From: a virus
IMG/VR virus record: IMGVR_UViG_3300024520_000241
Coordinates: 1 to 36,386 of that record
Strand: one strand, 5' to 3'
DNA: 36,386 nucleotides
The notes beneath the pieces are model-generated. The model was not told the DNA's origin and made no database searches. It was given only the letters and a program-made list of their open reading frames with translations. Of this stretch, positions 7,379-13,946 are shown piece by piece; the stretch's first letter is position 1; each line of letters opens with the position of its first letter. Made by a program: the position numbers and the translations under genes.

Positions 7379-8194
7379 ATGGCTAAGGATGCTTATTATT
7401 TTAGTCATGATGCCAATGCTCATTTAGATGAAAAAATAATTGAATTAAGAATGGATTTAGGTTGGGAAGGTTATGGCGTTTACTGGGCAATAATTGAAAC
7501 ACTAAGAAATGCTTCAAATTATAAATTAGAAATGAATTATAATCGCATTGCGTTCGCATTAAATACGGACAGCAATTTAATTAAAACAGTAGTAGAGAAT
7601 TATAAACTTTTTAATTTTAATGAAGGTTTTTTCTTTAGTGAATCATTGCTAAAAAGAATGCTTAAAAAAGATGCTAAAAGTAATAAAGCTAGAGAATCAG
7701 CCCTTGCTAGATGGAACAAATTAAACTCAAAACAATCCGATAGTAATGCGAACGCATTAAATTCGCAATGCGATAGCAATGCTAATAAAAGAAAAGAAAG
7801 TAAAGAAAAAGAAAAGAAAGTAAATAAAACTAAAGTAAATAAAACTAAAGAAACAGATTATCCTTTTGAGTTGTTTTGGAATATGTACGATAAAAAAGTT
7901 GGAAGACCTAAATGCGAAAAGAAGTATGAAGCAATTAGCGAACAAGATAGAGTTCTAATTTTTGAGCATGTTTTAAAATACATTGAAGCGCAACCCGACA
8001 AGAAGTATCGCAAGAATCCCGAAACATATCTGAATCAAAATGCTTGGCATGATGAAATTGTAGGAGCTACACAATCTAAAACTTTTGTTGAACAGCAACT
8101 TGAAAGGCAGTCAAGAAAAGGAATTGCAACGGAACAAGAAATTGAAGAGGCATCAAAACATGACACAATCATCGAACATGACACAGACTTTTAG
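7379..8194 (+). CDS. Replication initiation protein (DUF4373 / DnaD-type)
   Basis: 271 residues. The N-terminal ~100 residues match the Lin1244/Lin1753-type (DUF4373) domain of phage replication initiators: KDAYYFSHDANAHLDEKIIELRMDLGWEG is the family signature region, quoted here only in part as DAYYFSHDANAHLDEKI. A basic linker (~115-155, rich in K, N and S) joins to a C-terminal domain with FELFWNMYDKKVGR and TYLNQNAWHDEI, typical of lambda O-like and DnaD-like phage proteins. It should bind the phage origin and recruit the helicase loader encoded next. The linker-coding DNA carries direct repeats and an A-rich tract resembling an origin. Confidence 0.8.
   Translation: MAKDAYYFSHDANAHLDEKIIELRMDLGWEGYGVYWAIIETLRNASNYKLEMNYNRIAFALNTDSNLIKTVVENYKLFNFNEGFFFSESLLKRMLKKDAKSNKARESALARWNKLNSKQSDSNANALNSQCDSNANKRKESKEKEKKVNKTKVNKTKETDYPFELFWNMYDKKVGRPKCEKKYEAISEQDRVLIFEHVLKYIEAQPDKKYRKNPETYLNQNAWHDEIVGATQSKTFVEQQLERQSRKGIATEQEIEEASKHDTIIEHDTDF
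7738..7849 (+). repeat. Candidate replication origin inside the initiator gene
   Basis: CGATAGTAATGC (7738-7749) and CGATAGCAATGC (7771-7782) are direct repeats exactly 33 bases apart, or about three helical turns. Between them lie the palindromes TGCGAACGCA and TCGCAATGCGA. Immediately downstream is an A/G tract with GAAAAGAAAGTAAA twice (7791, 7811) and GTAAATAAAACTAAA twice in tandem (7820-7849). Iterons followed by an easily melted AT-rich stretch within the initiator gene is the plan of lambda ori. A related TGCGTTCGCATTAAAT lies 198 bases upstream, at 7549. Confidence 0.5.
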
Positions 8195-8891
8195 TCTAGG
8201 AAAAAATCTTTATGAGTGCAAATGTATTCAATGCAAAATTGAATTAGATGAACTTAAAGAACAATTTCCCGAAGGAACACCAATTCCGATTAAGTGCGAT
8301 AAGTGCAAAGAAGAAACTGATTACAAATTAAAGCTCAAAATATTTAATGATCGCTTTCAGTCTTTTTTGAAAGAAGTTCCCGAATGTTACAAGGAGCATA
8401 TTAAATTTAAACTTGACTTAGATACTTTTGATAAATATAAAAATTGGTTCAGCAATAAAGATAAATGGGGAGTCATTTACTACGGCACAACTGGAACGGG
8501 AAAAACTACCAAGGCACTTATTTCACTTGCTAAGGCAGAAGTGTTTCTTGGAATCAAAGGCGAGTTAATTGAAGCTCCAAGATTAGCAAAGCGTTTAAGA
8601 TCTGATGCAATGAATGGAAAAAATCCCGAAGAACAATTTAATTATTTTTCAAGATTAAGTGTTTTAATCATAGATGATTTTTTAACAGAACAGGATGACC
8701 ACAGGGATAAAGGATTAATTGAAAGCTTAATTGCAGAGCGTGAAAAGCACTTTAGAAAAACTTATCTTACAACGAACGCAACTCCCGAACAGCTAACAGA
8801 AGAAACCAATGGATATTCTTTGCGGATGCAGAGCAGGATGCAAAAAATGATTAGAATGGCAGTGAAAGGAAAAGATCTCAGATCGCAGTAA
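8160..8891 (+). CDS. DnaC-like AAA+ helicase loader
   Basis: 243 residues from the ATG at 8160, with GAAGAGG nine bases upstream inside the initiator gene, which it overlaps. The N-terminus has a CxCxxC ... CDKC cysteine set (Cys20, 22, 25, 46, 49), probably a zinc site. The AAA+ core has Walker A GTTGTGKT (109-116), Walker B VLIIDDF (168-174) and a sensor-1 TTNAT (204-208). Loaders of this DnaC/IstB group place the replicative helicase at the origin melted by the initiator. Gene order (initiator then loader) matches lambda O-P and related phages. IstB transposition helpers share the fold, but no transposase is nearby. Confidence 0.85.
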   Translation: MTQSSNMTQTFSLGKNLYECKCIQCKIELDELKEQFPEGTPIPIKCDKCKEETDYKLKLKIFNDRFQSFLKEVPECYKEHIKFKLDLDTFDKYKNWFSNKDKWGVIYYGTTGTGKTTKALISLAKAEVFLGIKGELIEAPRLAKRLRSDAMNGKNPEEQFNYFSRLSVLIIDDFLTEQDDHRDKGLIESLIAEREKHFRKTYLTTNATPEQLTEETNGYSLRMQSRMQKMIRMAVKGKDLRSQ

Positions 8892-9003
8892 ACAGCGTTT
8901 AAATCGTGTTTAATTGGTTTTGTATATCTTTTATTACAGAATAAGCCTAATTAAATATTTGATACGATAATGAATAAAATAAACAACGATAAGTCAATTT
9001 ATC

Positions 9004-9198
9004 ATGAATAAGAACAAGCCAAGTTTAGAAAATACTCTTTTTTGCTATGGTTTTTACCAAAAATCCTCAATATTTCAAGGACGAGCTAAGATTGTCCATT
9101 ATCCTTTTTTTGAGTGGAAAGGCTTAATATATAAAACCAGTAGTGGAAGATTGACTAAATTTACAAAGCAAGATTTAGTTAAAAATAAAATAAAATAA
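9004..9198 (+). CDS. Possible small protein, unknown
   Basis: 64 residues, basic. The leader (AAATAAACAACGATAAG) resembles the usual AAACAACGGAG site but has lost the GGAG, so translation may be weak. The 112 bases before it show no gene. No motif recognised; the codon pattern fits the neighbours. Confidence 0.45.
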   Translation: MNKNKPSLENTLFCYGFYQKSSIFQGRAKIVHYPFFEWKGLIYKTSSGRLTKFTKQDLVKNKIK

Positions 9199-9218
9199 AA
9201 CTTTTTTATCAAAAACGT

Positions 9219-9246
9219 TTGTAATTATATTAATTATATATATTAT
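9219..9246 (+). promoter_or_regulatory. Early promoter P3 (TTGTAA-16-TATTAT)
   Basis: TTGTAA at 9219-9224, 16 bases, TATTAT at 9241-9246, 35 bases before the start codon. The flanking sequence is very close to that of P1. Confidence 0.7.
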
Positions 9247-9280
9247 TGATAATATCAAGACAAAACAACGGAGAAAAAAA

Positions 9281-9466
9281 ATGACACAACAAGAAATCAA
9301 CACAGCGCAATTTGTGAAAATCGAAAAAATAGAAAATTTTTACAGAATTGTTGAAATTGGAACGAACCGAATCTATGGCATGGCTTATGATCGCATGGAT
9401 GATGCTATAGAAGCTCTTGAGGGAGCTAAGAAAAGTACTTACTGGTTCAACAGACAAGCTAATTAA
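9281..9466 (+). CDS. Small phage protein, unknown
   Basis: 61 residues with an ideal shared leader. The segment FYRIVEIGTNRIYGMAYDRMDDAIEALEGAK is a strand-turn-strand-helix typical of many small phage proteins (quoted in part: RIVEIGTNRIYGMAYDRM). First gene behind P3, followed by a UUCG hairpin. Confidence 0.75.
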   Translation: MTQQEINTAQFVKIEKIENFYRIVEIGTNRIYGMAYDRMDDAIEALEGAKKSTYWFNRQAN

Positions 9467-9467
9467 A

Positions 9468-9512
9468 CAACCGCCCTTCGGGGCAATAAACAAAACAACG
9501 GAGATAAAAAGA
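9468..9512 (+). repeat. Hairpin-plus-leader repeat, copy B
   Basis: The same UUCG hairpin (9473-9484) and leader as at 6657-6701, preserved over ~45 bases, between two unrelated small genes. Confidence 0.85.
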
Positions 9513-9691
9513 TGAATCGCAAATTAATCAATCTATTCAAAAAGAAAATGACTGCAACACGTGATGAGCAAATCAAGCTACACGAAAAAATTGATAAGTA
9601 CTCAGAACAAGAACAGGACAAAGCTTATTATCAAGCAGAAGTAGAACTTAATAACAAGTGGTTTCGTGAAATGATTATGGCAGGAGCTTAA
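9512..9691 (+). CDS. Small helical protein, unknown
   Basis: 59 residues, highly charged and predicted helical (NLFKKKMTATRDEQIKLHEK, then EQEQDKAYYQAEVEL). The start is set by copy B of the hairpin-leader repeat. Two bases separate it from the next gene. Confidence 0.7.
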   Translation: MNRKLINLFKKKMTATRDEQIKLHEKIDKYSEQEQDKAYYQAEVELNNKWFREMIMAGA

Positions 9692-9692
9692 A

Positions 9693-9887
9693 ATGATAAT
9701 AAAAGACATAACAGGCGACGAACTAGAAATCAGCCTAAGAACCAACAGAGATGGAACAAAGAGACTTTGGATTTGTAACACCGAAACTGATGAGGGTCAT
9801 GAATGTTGGAGAGTAGGAACGATATTCAACCCCAGTGATATTGATACAATTATTGAAGCTTTGCAAGAAATAAAAAGGAGTTTGTAG
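9693..9887 (+). CDS. Small phage protein, unknown
   Basis: 64 residues, probably an alpha/beta mini-domain: strands around DELEISLRT and RLWICNTE, then a helix DIDTIIEALQEIKRSL. GGAG is in the preceding gene's end. Not recognised. Confidence 0.7.
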   Translation: MIIKDITGDELEISLRTNRDGTKRLWICNTETDEGHECWRVGTIFNPSDIDTIIEALQEIKRSL

Positions 9888-9888
9888 G

Positions 9889-10023
9889 ATGAGTAAAAGA
9901 GAAGAATTATTAAAAGCAGTTGATGATGCTTACATTAAAGCATTGGAAGCTGACGAAGCACACGACCAAGCATTAACAGAATTAGAGTGTCATGAAGAGC
10001 AACAGAAGGGAAAAGGCGAATGA
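9889..10023 (+). CDS. Very small acidic helical protein
   Basis: 44 residues, helical and acidic, ending in GKGE. It starts the run of small genes whose 3' ends carry the AAAGGAGAAAGGCGAATG-type junction. Its stop overlaps the next start (ATGA). Confidence 0.6.
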   Translation: MSKREELLKAVDDAYIKALEADEAHDQALTELECHEEQQKGKGE

Positions 10024-10211
10024 TTGAATTATTAATTGTAATCGGAGCAATAGTTTGTGGATGTGGGATACTTTTATCATTGTTATGTGTTTTGACACTT
10101 ACCTTAAACATTGTTTTAAATAAAAAATTACCTTTTTATAAAGATTTGTTTGAATGGGTGAAGCACCGAAGAAAATTTAAAGAGTGGCTACTAAAGGAGA
10201 AAGGCGAATGA
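10020..10211 (+). CDS. Small membrane protein
   Basis: 63 residues. A hydrophobic stretch from about 3 to 34 (ELLIVIGAIVCGCGILLS, then LLCVLTLTLNIVL) is long enough for one long or two short helices. A basic tail (HRRKFKEWLLKEKGE) follows. It could be holin-like or a host-interaction peptide; nothing decides this. Coupled by ATGA on both sides. Confidence 0.65.
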   Translation: MIELLIVIGAIVCGCGILLSLLCVLTLTLNIVLNKKLPFYKDLFEWVKHRRKFKEWLLKEKGE

Positions 10212-10351
10212 AGTGTGATACATGCGGAAAATTCAGTAAAGAAAGTGACATAATACACATATGTGGTGAGTATGAAGAAGAATGGACAGAGTGTATAAGA
10301 TGCACAAGTCAATACGAATTAGATAAACTAAAGGAAAAAGGCGATGAGTGA
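10208..10351 (+). CDS. Small zinc-finger-like protein
   Basis: 47 residues with CDTCG near the N-terminus and CIRC about 26 residues later: two CxxC pairs as in a treble-clef or ribbon zinc site. It ends LKEKGDE. Probably a small zinc protein that binds RNA, DNA or a host factor. Overlaps both neighbours. Confidence 0.65.
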   Translation: MKCDTCGKFSKESDIIHICGEYEEEWTECIRCTSQYELDKLKEKGDE

Positions 10352-10505
10352 GGACTACACTGATGCTGATTATATCAGAGATATGACAGCTAAAAGATTT
10401 GGATGGATGGACTTCGACCACTACAAGATGAATATAGATCACATTGATATAAGATTACAACAAATGTTTGATTATATTGTAATTTTAGAGTGTCAATTAA
10501 CTTAA
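10344..10505 (+). CDS. Very small protein, unknown
   Basis: 53 residues, acidic at the N-terminus (MSEDYTDADYIRDM) with a helical C-terminus. Lies within the junction-cassette cluster. It overlaps the preceding gene by eight bases. Confidence 0.55.
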   Translation: MSEDYTDADYIRDMTAKRFGWMDFDHYKMNIDHIDIRLQQMFDYIVILECQLT

Positions 10506-10519
10506 AAGGAGAAAGGCGA

Positions 10520-10834
10520 ATGAGATTTAGAGGCACAACAGAAGAGGGTGAGGTAGTAGAGTTTAAATCATACTGCAAAGATTCAGATCATGTAATTGAG
10601 TATGGTTCTGAAATAGGCATTCAAAAAAATATTTGGAAGTATGTAAAGAAAGATAGCTTAATATGTGTAGAAGTTGAAGACCTCGAACGCCAACTTGCGG
10701 AGGCTAGGGAGAATATTTACAAGTTTGCTGAAATAGCCCTAATGGAAGGCAAAGACGAGTTTGGTCATTCTTGGGAAGATTTCAAAATTTATGTATTAGA
10801 TGAACAACTAAAGGAGAAAGGCGAGAATGAGTGA
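10520..10834 (+). CDS. Small phage protein with coiled coil, unknown
   Basis: 104 residues from the ATG at 10520, which directly follows AAAGGAGAAAGGCGA; a start at 10490 would lie inside the previous gene. A strand-rich N-terminal half (RFRGTTEEGEVVEFKSY) is followed by a helical segment (VEDLERQLAEARENIYKFAE) and the LKEKGENE tail. Not recognised. Confidence 0.65.
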   Translation: MRFRGTTEEGEVVEFKSYCKDSDHVIEYGSEIGIQKNIWKYVKKDSLICVEVEDLERQLAEARENIYKFAEIALMEGKDEFGHSWEDFKIYVLDEQLKEKGENE

Positions 10835-11009
10835 AGTAAAAAAAGCTGAAGCTATGTTAATAAAGTTTTTTAAATTTGATAAGCTAATTTTAGAGAATGC
10901 AGAGATTAATACAGACACAGAAAATGAAATTATTATTTATGAAGACACTGATTTTCAGATTATAGATAAAACAGGGACAAAGCTAACAATTAAGATGAGA
11001 AAAAAATAA
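10827..11009 (+). CDS. Small phage protein, unknown
   Basis: 60 residues, acidic. A strand-rich C-terminal half (EIIIYEDTDFQIIDKTGTKL) suggests a small beta domain. It overlaps the preceding gene by eight bases and abuts the nuclease gene directly. Confidence 0.65.
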   Translation: MSEVKKAEAMLIKFFKFDKLILENAEINTDTENEIIIYEDTDFQIIDKTGTKLTIKMRKK

Positions 11010-11357
11010 ATGACATTTAGAAAATCAAAATACAAAAACAAGAAAGTTATATACGATGGAATTAAATTTGATTCACTTCTTGAGATGAGAAGATATAAAG
11101 AACTTGTAATTCTTAGAGATCTTGGAGAAATTAGAAATTTAGAACTTCAACCAAAATTCTTATTACAGGATAAATTTAGGCATGAAGGAAAAGGAATTAG
11201 AGCAATTCATTATGTAGCAGACTTTAAGTATATTCGAGGCAATACAGTTATCGTAGAAGATGCAAAAGGAATGGAAACAGATGTATATAAGATTAAGAAG
11301 AAACTATTTTTAAACCAGTACGGAACTAAATATAAATTTATTGAGGTAAGAAAATGA
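11010..11357 (+). CDS. DUF1064-type phage endonuclease
   Basis: 115 residues. It matches the DUF1064 family common in phage recombination/replication regions: an N-terminal KYKNKKV-YDGIKFDSLLEM-RRY segment, LELQPKF, then YVADFKYIRGNTVIVEDAKG. Asp in VADF plus VEDAKG gives a D...E-x-K pattern of PD-(D/E)XK nucleases. The family is thought to cut branched or recombination-intermediate DNA; activity here is inferred. It overlaps the next gene by four bases. Confidence 0.75.
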   Translation: MTFRKSKYKNKKVIYDGIKFDSLLEMRRYKELVILRDLGEIRNLELQPKFLLQDKFRHEGKGIRAIHYVADFKYIRGNTVIVEDAKGMETDVYKIKKKLFLNQYGTKYKFIEVRK

Positions 11358-11569
11358 AAAACGATTTTGAAGATTTGAGCGATTTTGACGCTCCCAAAAT
11401 AAAGATTCCAAAAATAAAGAATATGGAAATAAAACCAAAAGATCCAGTGGAAATTATAACAGAAGAAGAAAGCAAAGAAAATAGAAAACGTGGACAAATT
11501 TTAAACTTGTTCTTATGGGTTTTTATTATAACTTCACTAACTTTTTATATTCTACTTAAATTAAACTAA
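11354..11569 (+). CDS. Small C-terminally anchored membrane protein
   Basis: 71 residues: an acidic, then Lys/Pro-rich cytoplasmic part and a single C-terminal hydrophobic helix at about 50-69 (LNLFLWVFIITSLTFYILL) with almost no tail. Tail-anchored topology. Function unknown. Confidence 0.65.
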   Translation: MKNDFEDLSDFDAPKIKIPKIKNMEIKPKDPVEIITEEESKENRKRGQILNLFLWVFIITSLTFYILLKLN

Positions 11570-11593
11570 AATAAACAACAAGGAAAAATAGCA

Positions 11594-11974
11594 ATGAGTG
11601 AACAAAAAATTTACGTAGGTGGAGCAAAAGAAATAAGTGGTAATTTTGGAGCTTTCCATAGAATCAGTTTTAATAAAGATGATCTACAATTATTAGTTGA
11701 CAACCTAAATGAAAAAGGTTGGGTAAATGTCAACATGAACAGAAGACGAGAACCTTCGCAATTTGGTCAAACTCATTCCTTAGTTATTGATAATTGGCAA
11801 CCTAATCAAAATAACCAAAATAATCAATCTAATAATGCTACTCAGCAATTTCAGCAGGGGCAGAATACTCAGTTTCAGCAACCTGTAAATGAGCCACCTT
11901 CTTTTAGTGAGTCTGCCTCAATGCCTAATTTTGATGATATTAATGATGAAGAGGAGGAAAACTTGCCTTTTTAA
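11594..11974 (+). CDS. SSB-like protein with acidic C-terminal tip
   Basis: 126 residues. The N-terminal ~68 residues are strand-rich and end with THSLVIDNWQPN. A low-complexity linker of Asn/Gln follows, then an acidic tail ending DDINDEEEENLPF. The linker plus acidic tip ending in Pro-Phe is the hallmark of bacterial-type SSB proteins, whose tip docks replication and repair proteins. The folded part is much shorter than a standard ~110-residue OB domain, so it may be a reduced or different ssDNA-binding domain. Position among replication and recombination genes supports the call. Confidence 0.6.
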   Translation: MSEQKIYVGGAKEISGNFGAFHRISFNKDDLQLLVDNLNEKGWVNVNMNRRREPSQFGQTHSLVIDNWQPNQNNQNNQSNNATQQFQQGQNTQFQQPVNEPPSFSESASMPNFDDINDEEEENLPF

Positions 11975-11999
11975 TTTTCAATAGAATAATATATTAAAT

Positions 12000-12053
12000 A
12001 AGGCTAGGTCTGTACAACCGAAAAGGAAATTACTCAATTCCCTGCCTTTTTTA
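12000..12053 (+). terminator. Intrinsic terminator after SSB-like gene
   Basis: AAGGC...AGG at 12000-12008 pairs with CCTGCCTT at 12041-12048 with one bulged T. A smaller hairpin (GGAAATT with AATTCC) lies in the loop, and a T tract follows. It isolates the HNH gene from upstream transcription. Confidence 0.6.
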
Positions 12054-12080
12054 TAATGAGTTAATAATTGGAGAATTATT

Positions 12081-12518
12081 ATGAAAGAATGTTTTAAATG
12101 TAAAAAACATAAGGTGCTAAGTGAATTTTATAAGCACTCGCAAATGAAAGATGGTCATGTTAATAAATGCAAAGAATGCAATAAAAAAGATGTAAATGAA
12201 AATTATAAGAAAAATATAGACCACTATAAAGCTTATGAGAAGACTGAGAAAAGAAAAAAATCTCATAATGAAAGATCTAAAAAGTTTTGTAAAAAGTACA
12301 GGAAATTAAACCCAAAGAAGTACAAAGCTCATCAAATAGTAAATAATTCAATTAGGTCGGGCATTCTAATAAAGTCAAAAACATGTTCTGAGTGTAATTC
12401 AAATTATCACATAAATGCCCATCATGATGATTATAATAAACCCTTGGAAGTAAGATGGCTTTGCTCTAGTTGTCATAATTATTGGCATAAACACAATCAA
12501 GCATTAAATCAATATTAA
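12081..12518 (+). CDS. HNH endonuclease, probably free-standing homing type
   Basis: 145 residues. The N-terminus has a zinc knuckle (CFKCKKHK ... CKECNKK), then a very basic helical linker (~45-95) rich in Lys and Tyr. The C-terminal nuclease core has CSECNSNYHINAHHDDYN and WLCSSCHNYWHKH: His-His-Asp with two CxxC pairs, as in phage HNH enzymes of the HNH_3/zinc-bound type. Such genes usually nick or cut specific DNA and spread as selfish elements between phages. It is bracketed by terminators on both sides, unlike its operonic neighbours, which fits a mobile insert. Confidence 0.75.
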   Translation: MKECFKCKKHKVLSEFYKHSQMKDGHVNKCKECNKKDVNENYKKNIDHYKAYEKTEKRKKSHNERSKKFCKKYRKLNPKKYKAHQIVNNSIRSGILIKSKTCSECNSNYHINAHHDDYNKPLEVRWLCSSCHNYWHKHNQALNQY

Positions 12519-12565
12519 TTTTTATTTTTATTTTTAGTATTCTAAACTATATTTAACTACTTACC

Positions 12566-12612
12566 CCCAACACTGGATTAGTTTTTTTAATTCTTTCGTT
12601 GGGCTTTTTTTT
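12566..12612 (+). terminator. Intrinsic terminator after HNH gene
   Basis: CCCAAC (12566-12571) pairs with GTTGGG (12598-12603), and inside it GGATTA pairs with TAATTC. Eight T follow. Confidence 0.75.
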
Positions 12613-12644
12613 GTTTTATTTTAATACTTTCTTATTATTTATAC

Positions 12645-12672
12645 TTGTATTTATATTAATAATATATATTTT
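12645..12672 (+). promoter_or_regulatory. Early promoter P4 (TTGTAT-16-TATTTT)
   Basis: TTGTAT at 12645-12650 and TATTTT at 12667-12672 at the same 16-base spacing as the other early promoters; a better TATATT overlaps it at 14-base spacing. It follows a terminator and precedes the next gene by 35 bases. Confidence 0.6.
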
Positions 12673-12706
12673 ATCTATACAAACAACGAAACAAAAGGAA
12701 ATAAAG

Positions 12707-12952
12707 ATGAAGACAGAATTTAACTTTCACCACCATGACTGCACATCGTCATTATTCAGAATGCTTTTAAACGGAAAGTATTACTGCCATTTAAGTATCT
12801 CAATGACTCATAACATGTCAAAGAAAAAACCTGTTTTAGTTAACAGTGATGGAACTGAATTTAGTGTAAGTAATCACAATTGGATTACTCAAGATCAATA
12901 TAACAAGTTTGTTGATTACCTAGTGAACGAAAAACAATTTAGCAGAATTTAG
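12707..12952 (+). CDS. Small His-rich phage protein, unknown
   Basis: 81 residues from the ATG after AAAGGAAATAAAG; upstream extension would cross the promoter. The N-terminus FNFHHHDCTS could bind a metal. The C-terminal half contains FSVSNHNWITQDQYNKFVDY. No family recognised. Confidence 0.7.
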   Translation: MKTEFNFHHHDCTSSLFRMLLNGKYYCHLSISMTHNMSKKKPVLVNSDGTEFSVSNHNWITQDQYNKFVDYLVNEKQFSRI

Positions 12953-12963
12953 GAGACAGGAAA

Positions 12964-13137
12964 ATGAAAACTTTAAAAAGAAAAATCGTTTTAGCTTGTT
13001 GTCAGAATCAGCACTTTAAAGCTGAATATCCAAATTATGATAATGACGCAGATGTAAGCCTTAGATGTCAGTTAAATTTAGACTCATCTAAGTACTGGGA
13101 TATTAATACATTTTTAATTCATGAGGTGATGAAATGA
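12964..13137 (+). CDS. Small phage protein, unknown
   Basis: 57 residues, with a preceding GGAGACAGGAAA site. Cysteines at CC near position 12. Its stop overlaps the next start (ATGA). Not recognised. Confidence 0.6.
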   Translation: MKTLKRKIVLACCQNQHFKAEYPNYDNDADVSLRCQLNLDSSKYWDINTFLIHEVMK

Positions 13138-13397
13138 GCAATAAAGCACAAAAAGAATATTGCGATATAATGAAAATTGAATTAAGCGAAAGAGAAAAAG
13201 TAATATTTGATGGAGCTTATACTTTTGGAAGAATTGATGGAGAAGAGTTTTTAAAAGAAAAAGAAAAAGAATGTGAAGAATTATTAAAAAAATTAGGTGA
13301 ATCTATTAATTATGTATCATTCGGATTAAATAGTAATGAAGCTTTAGATTTATTTAAAGAAGCTTTTTTAAAAAAGAAATTAAAGGAAAATAAATAA
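13134..13397 (+). CDS. Small acidic helical protein, unknown
   Basis: 87 residues, helical and charged (EEFLKEKEKECEELLKKLGE). Coupled to both neighbours by overlapping stop and start codons, immediately upstream of the holin-like gene. Confidence 0.65.
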   Translation: MSNKAQKEYCDIMKIELSEREKVIFDGAYTFGRIDGEEFLKEKEKECEELLKKLGESINYVSFGLNSNEALDLFKEAFLKKKLKENK

Positions 13398-13543
13398 TGA
13401 AATATTTAATGCTGATTATATCATGTTTATTTATTGCATTAGTTGATGAAGCTAAAGAAGGAAAAGAAGATCTTGTAATGCTTATAGGGATTATTTTTTT
13501 AAATTCTAGCCTTATTCTTTTTTCGTTAAAGGAGGATAAATGA
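13397..13543 (+). CDS. Candidate holin (two-helix membrane protein)
   Basis: 48 residues. A first hydrophobic segment at 2-15 (KYLMLIISCLFIAL), a charged loop DEAKEGKED, and a second segment at about 26-43 (LVMLIGIIFLNSSLILFS), then LKEDK. Two helices joined by a short charged loop and a charged tail resemble small class II holins. Its ATGA overlap with the endolysin gene is the strongest argument. The first helix is short and could instead be a signal peptide. Confidence 0.55.
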   Translation: MKYLMLIISCLFIALVDEAKEGKEDLVMLIGIIFLNSSLILFSLKEDK

Positions 13544-13944
13544 AACTAATATTACTATTAGCCCTTTGCTTATCCGCAGGGGCTCAAGACTACATTCTCA
13601 AAGACGTAATTGATAACCTTGTTAGAGTCGAAAGCGATGGAAATACTTTTGCTGTAGGTGATAACGGGAAAGCTGTGGGATGCCTTCAAATATGGGAAAT
13701 CATGGTGAAAGAATGTAACAGGATTTTAAGCAGAAATGAATTTACTTTAAAAGATCGCCTAAGTCCTAGACGCTCAAAATATATGGCTACTGTTTTTTTA
13801 TCAAAGCAGATAAGCAGGTATAAAGCAAGACTTGGAAAATTTCCCGATGAATACACTTTGGCTTCATCTTGGAATACAGGCAGTATTTTTAATCAACTAA
13901 ACAGAAAATATATAGTAAGATATAAACTAAAAAAGAAGGTATAA
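13540..13944 (+). CDS. Exported endolysin, lytic-transglycosylase-like
   Basis: 134 residues. A signal peptide (LILLLALCLSAGA, cleavage probably before Gln16) is followed by a lysozyme-fold domain. Glu31 in VESDGN would be the catalytic acid, with VGDNGKAVGCLQIW as the next conserved block and a later ASSWNTGS stretch. This pattern belongs to soluble lytic-transglycosylase-like lysozymes, which cut the glycan strand of peptidoglycan. A cleavable signal means export can use the host Sec system, so the holin may set timing or depolarise the membrane. GGAGG gives a strong binding site. Confidence 0.7.
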   Translation: MKLILLLALCLSAGAQDYILKDVIDNLVRVESDGNTFAVGDNGKAVGCLQIWEIMVKECNRILSRNEFTLKDRLSPRRSKYMATVFLSKQISRYKARLGKFPDEYTLASSWNTGSIFNQLNRKYIVRYKLKKKV

Positions 13945-13946
13945 AT

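Larger units (their letters stand above)
10005..10829 (+). repeat. Repeated gene-junction cassette, five copies
   Basis: Variants of CTAAAGGAGAAAGGCGAATG occur at 10005-10022, 10191-10210, 10329-10346, 10501-10522 and 10808-10829, each at the end of one gene and the start of the next. Where it is in frame, the unit encodes LKEKGE as a C-terminal tail, and its AAGGAG serves as the next gene's ribosome binding site, often with an ATGA overlap. The repeated element therefore spans the junction, not the genes. Confidence 0.85.

Noticed and set aside
7791-7849. CRISPR-like array
   Set aside because: The repeats are short, directly adjacent, without unique spacers, and lie within the initiator gene.
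9230-9493. Minus-strand frame opposite the gene at 9281
   Set aside because: Shadow of the plus-strand gene and its hairpin; it has no start signal.
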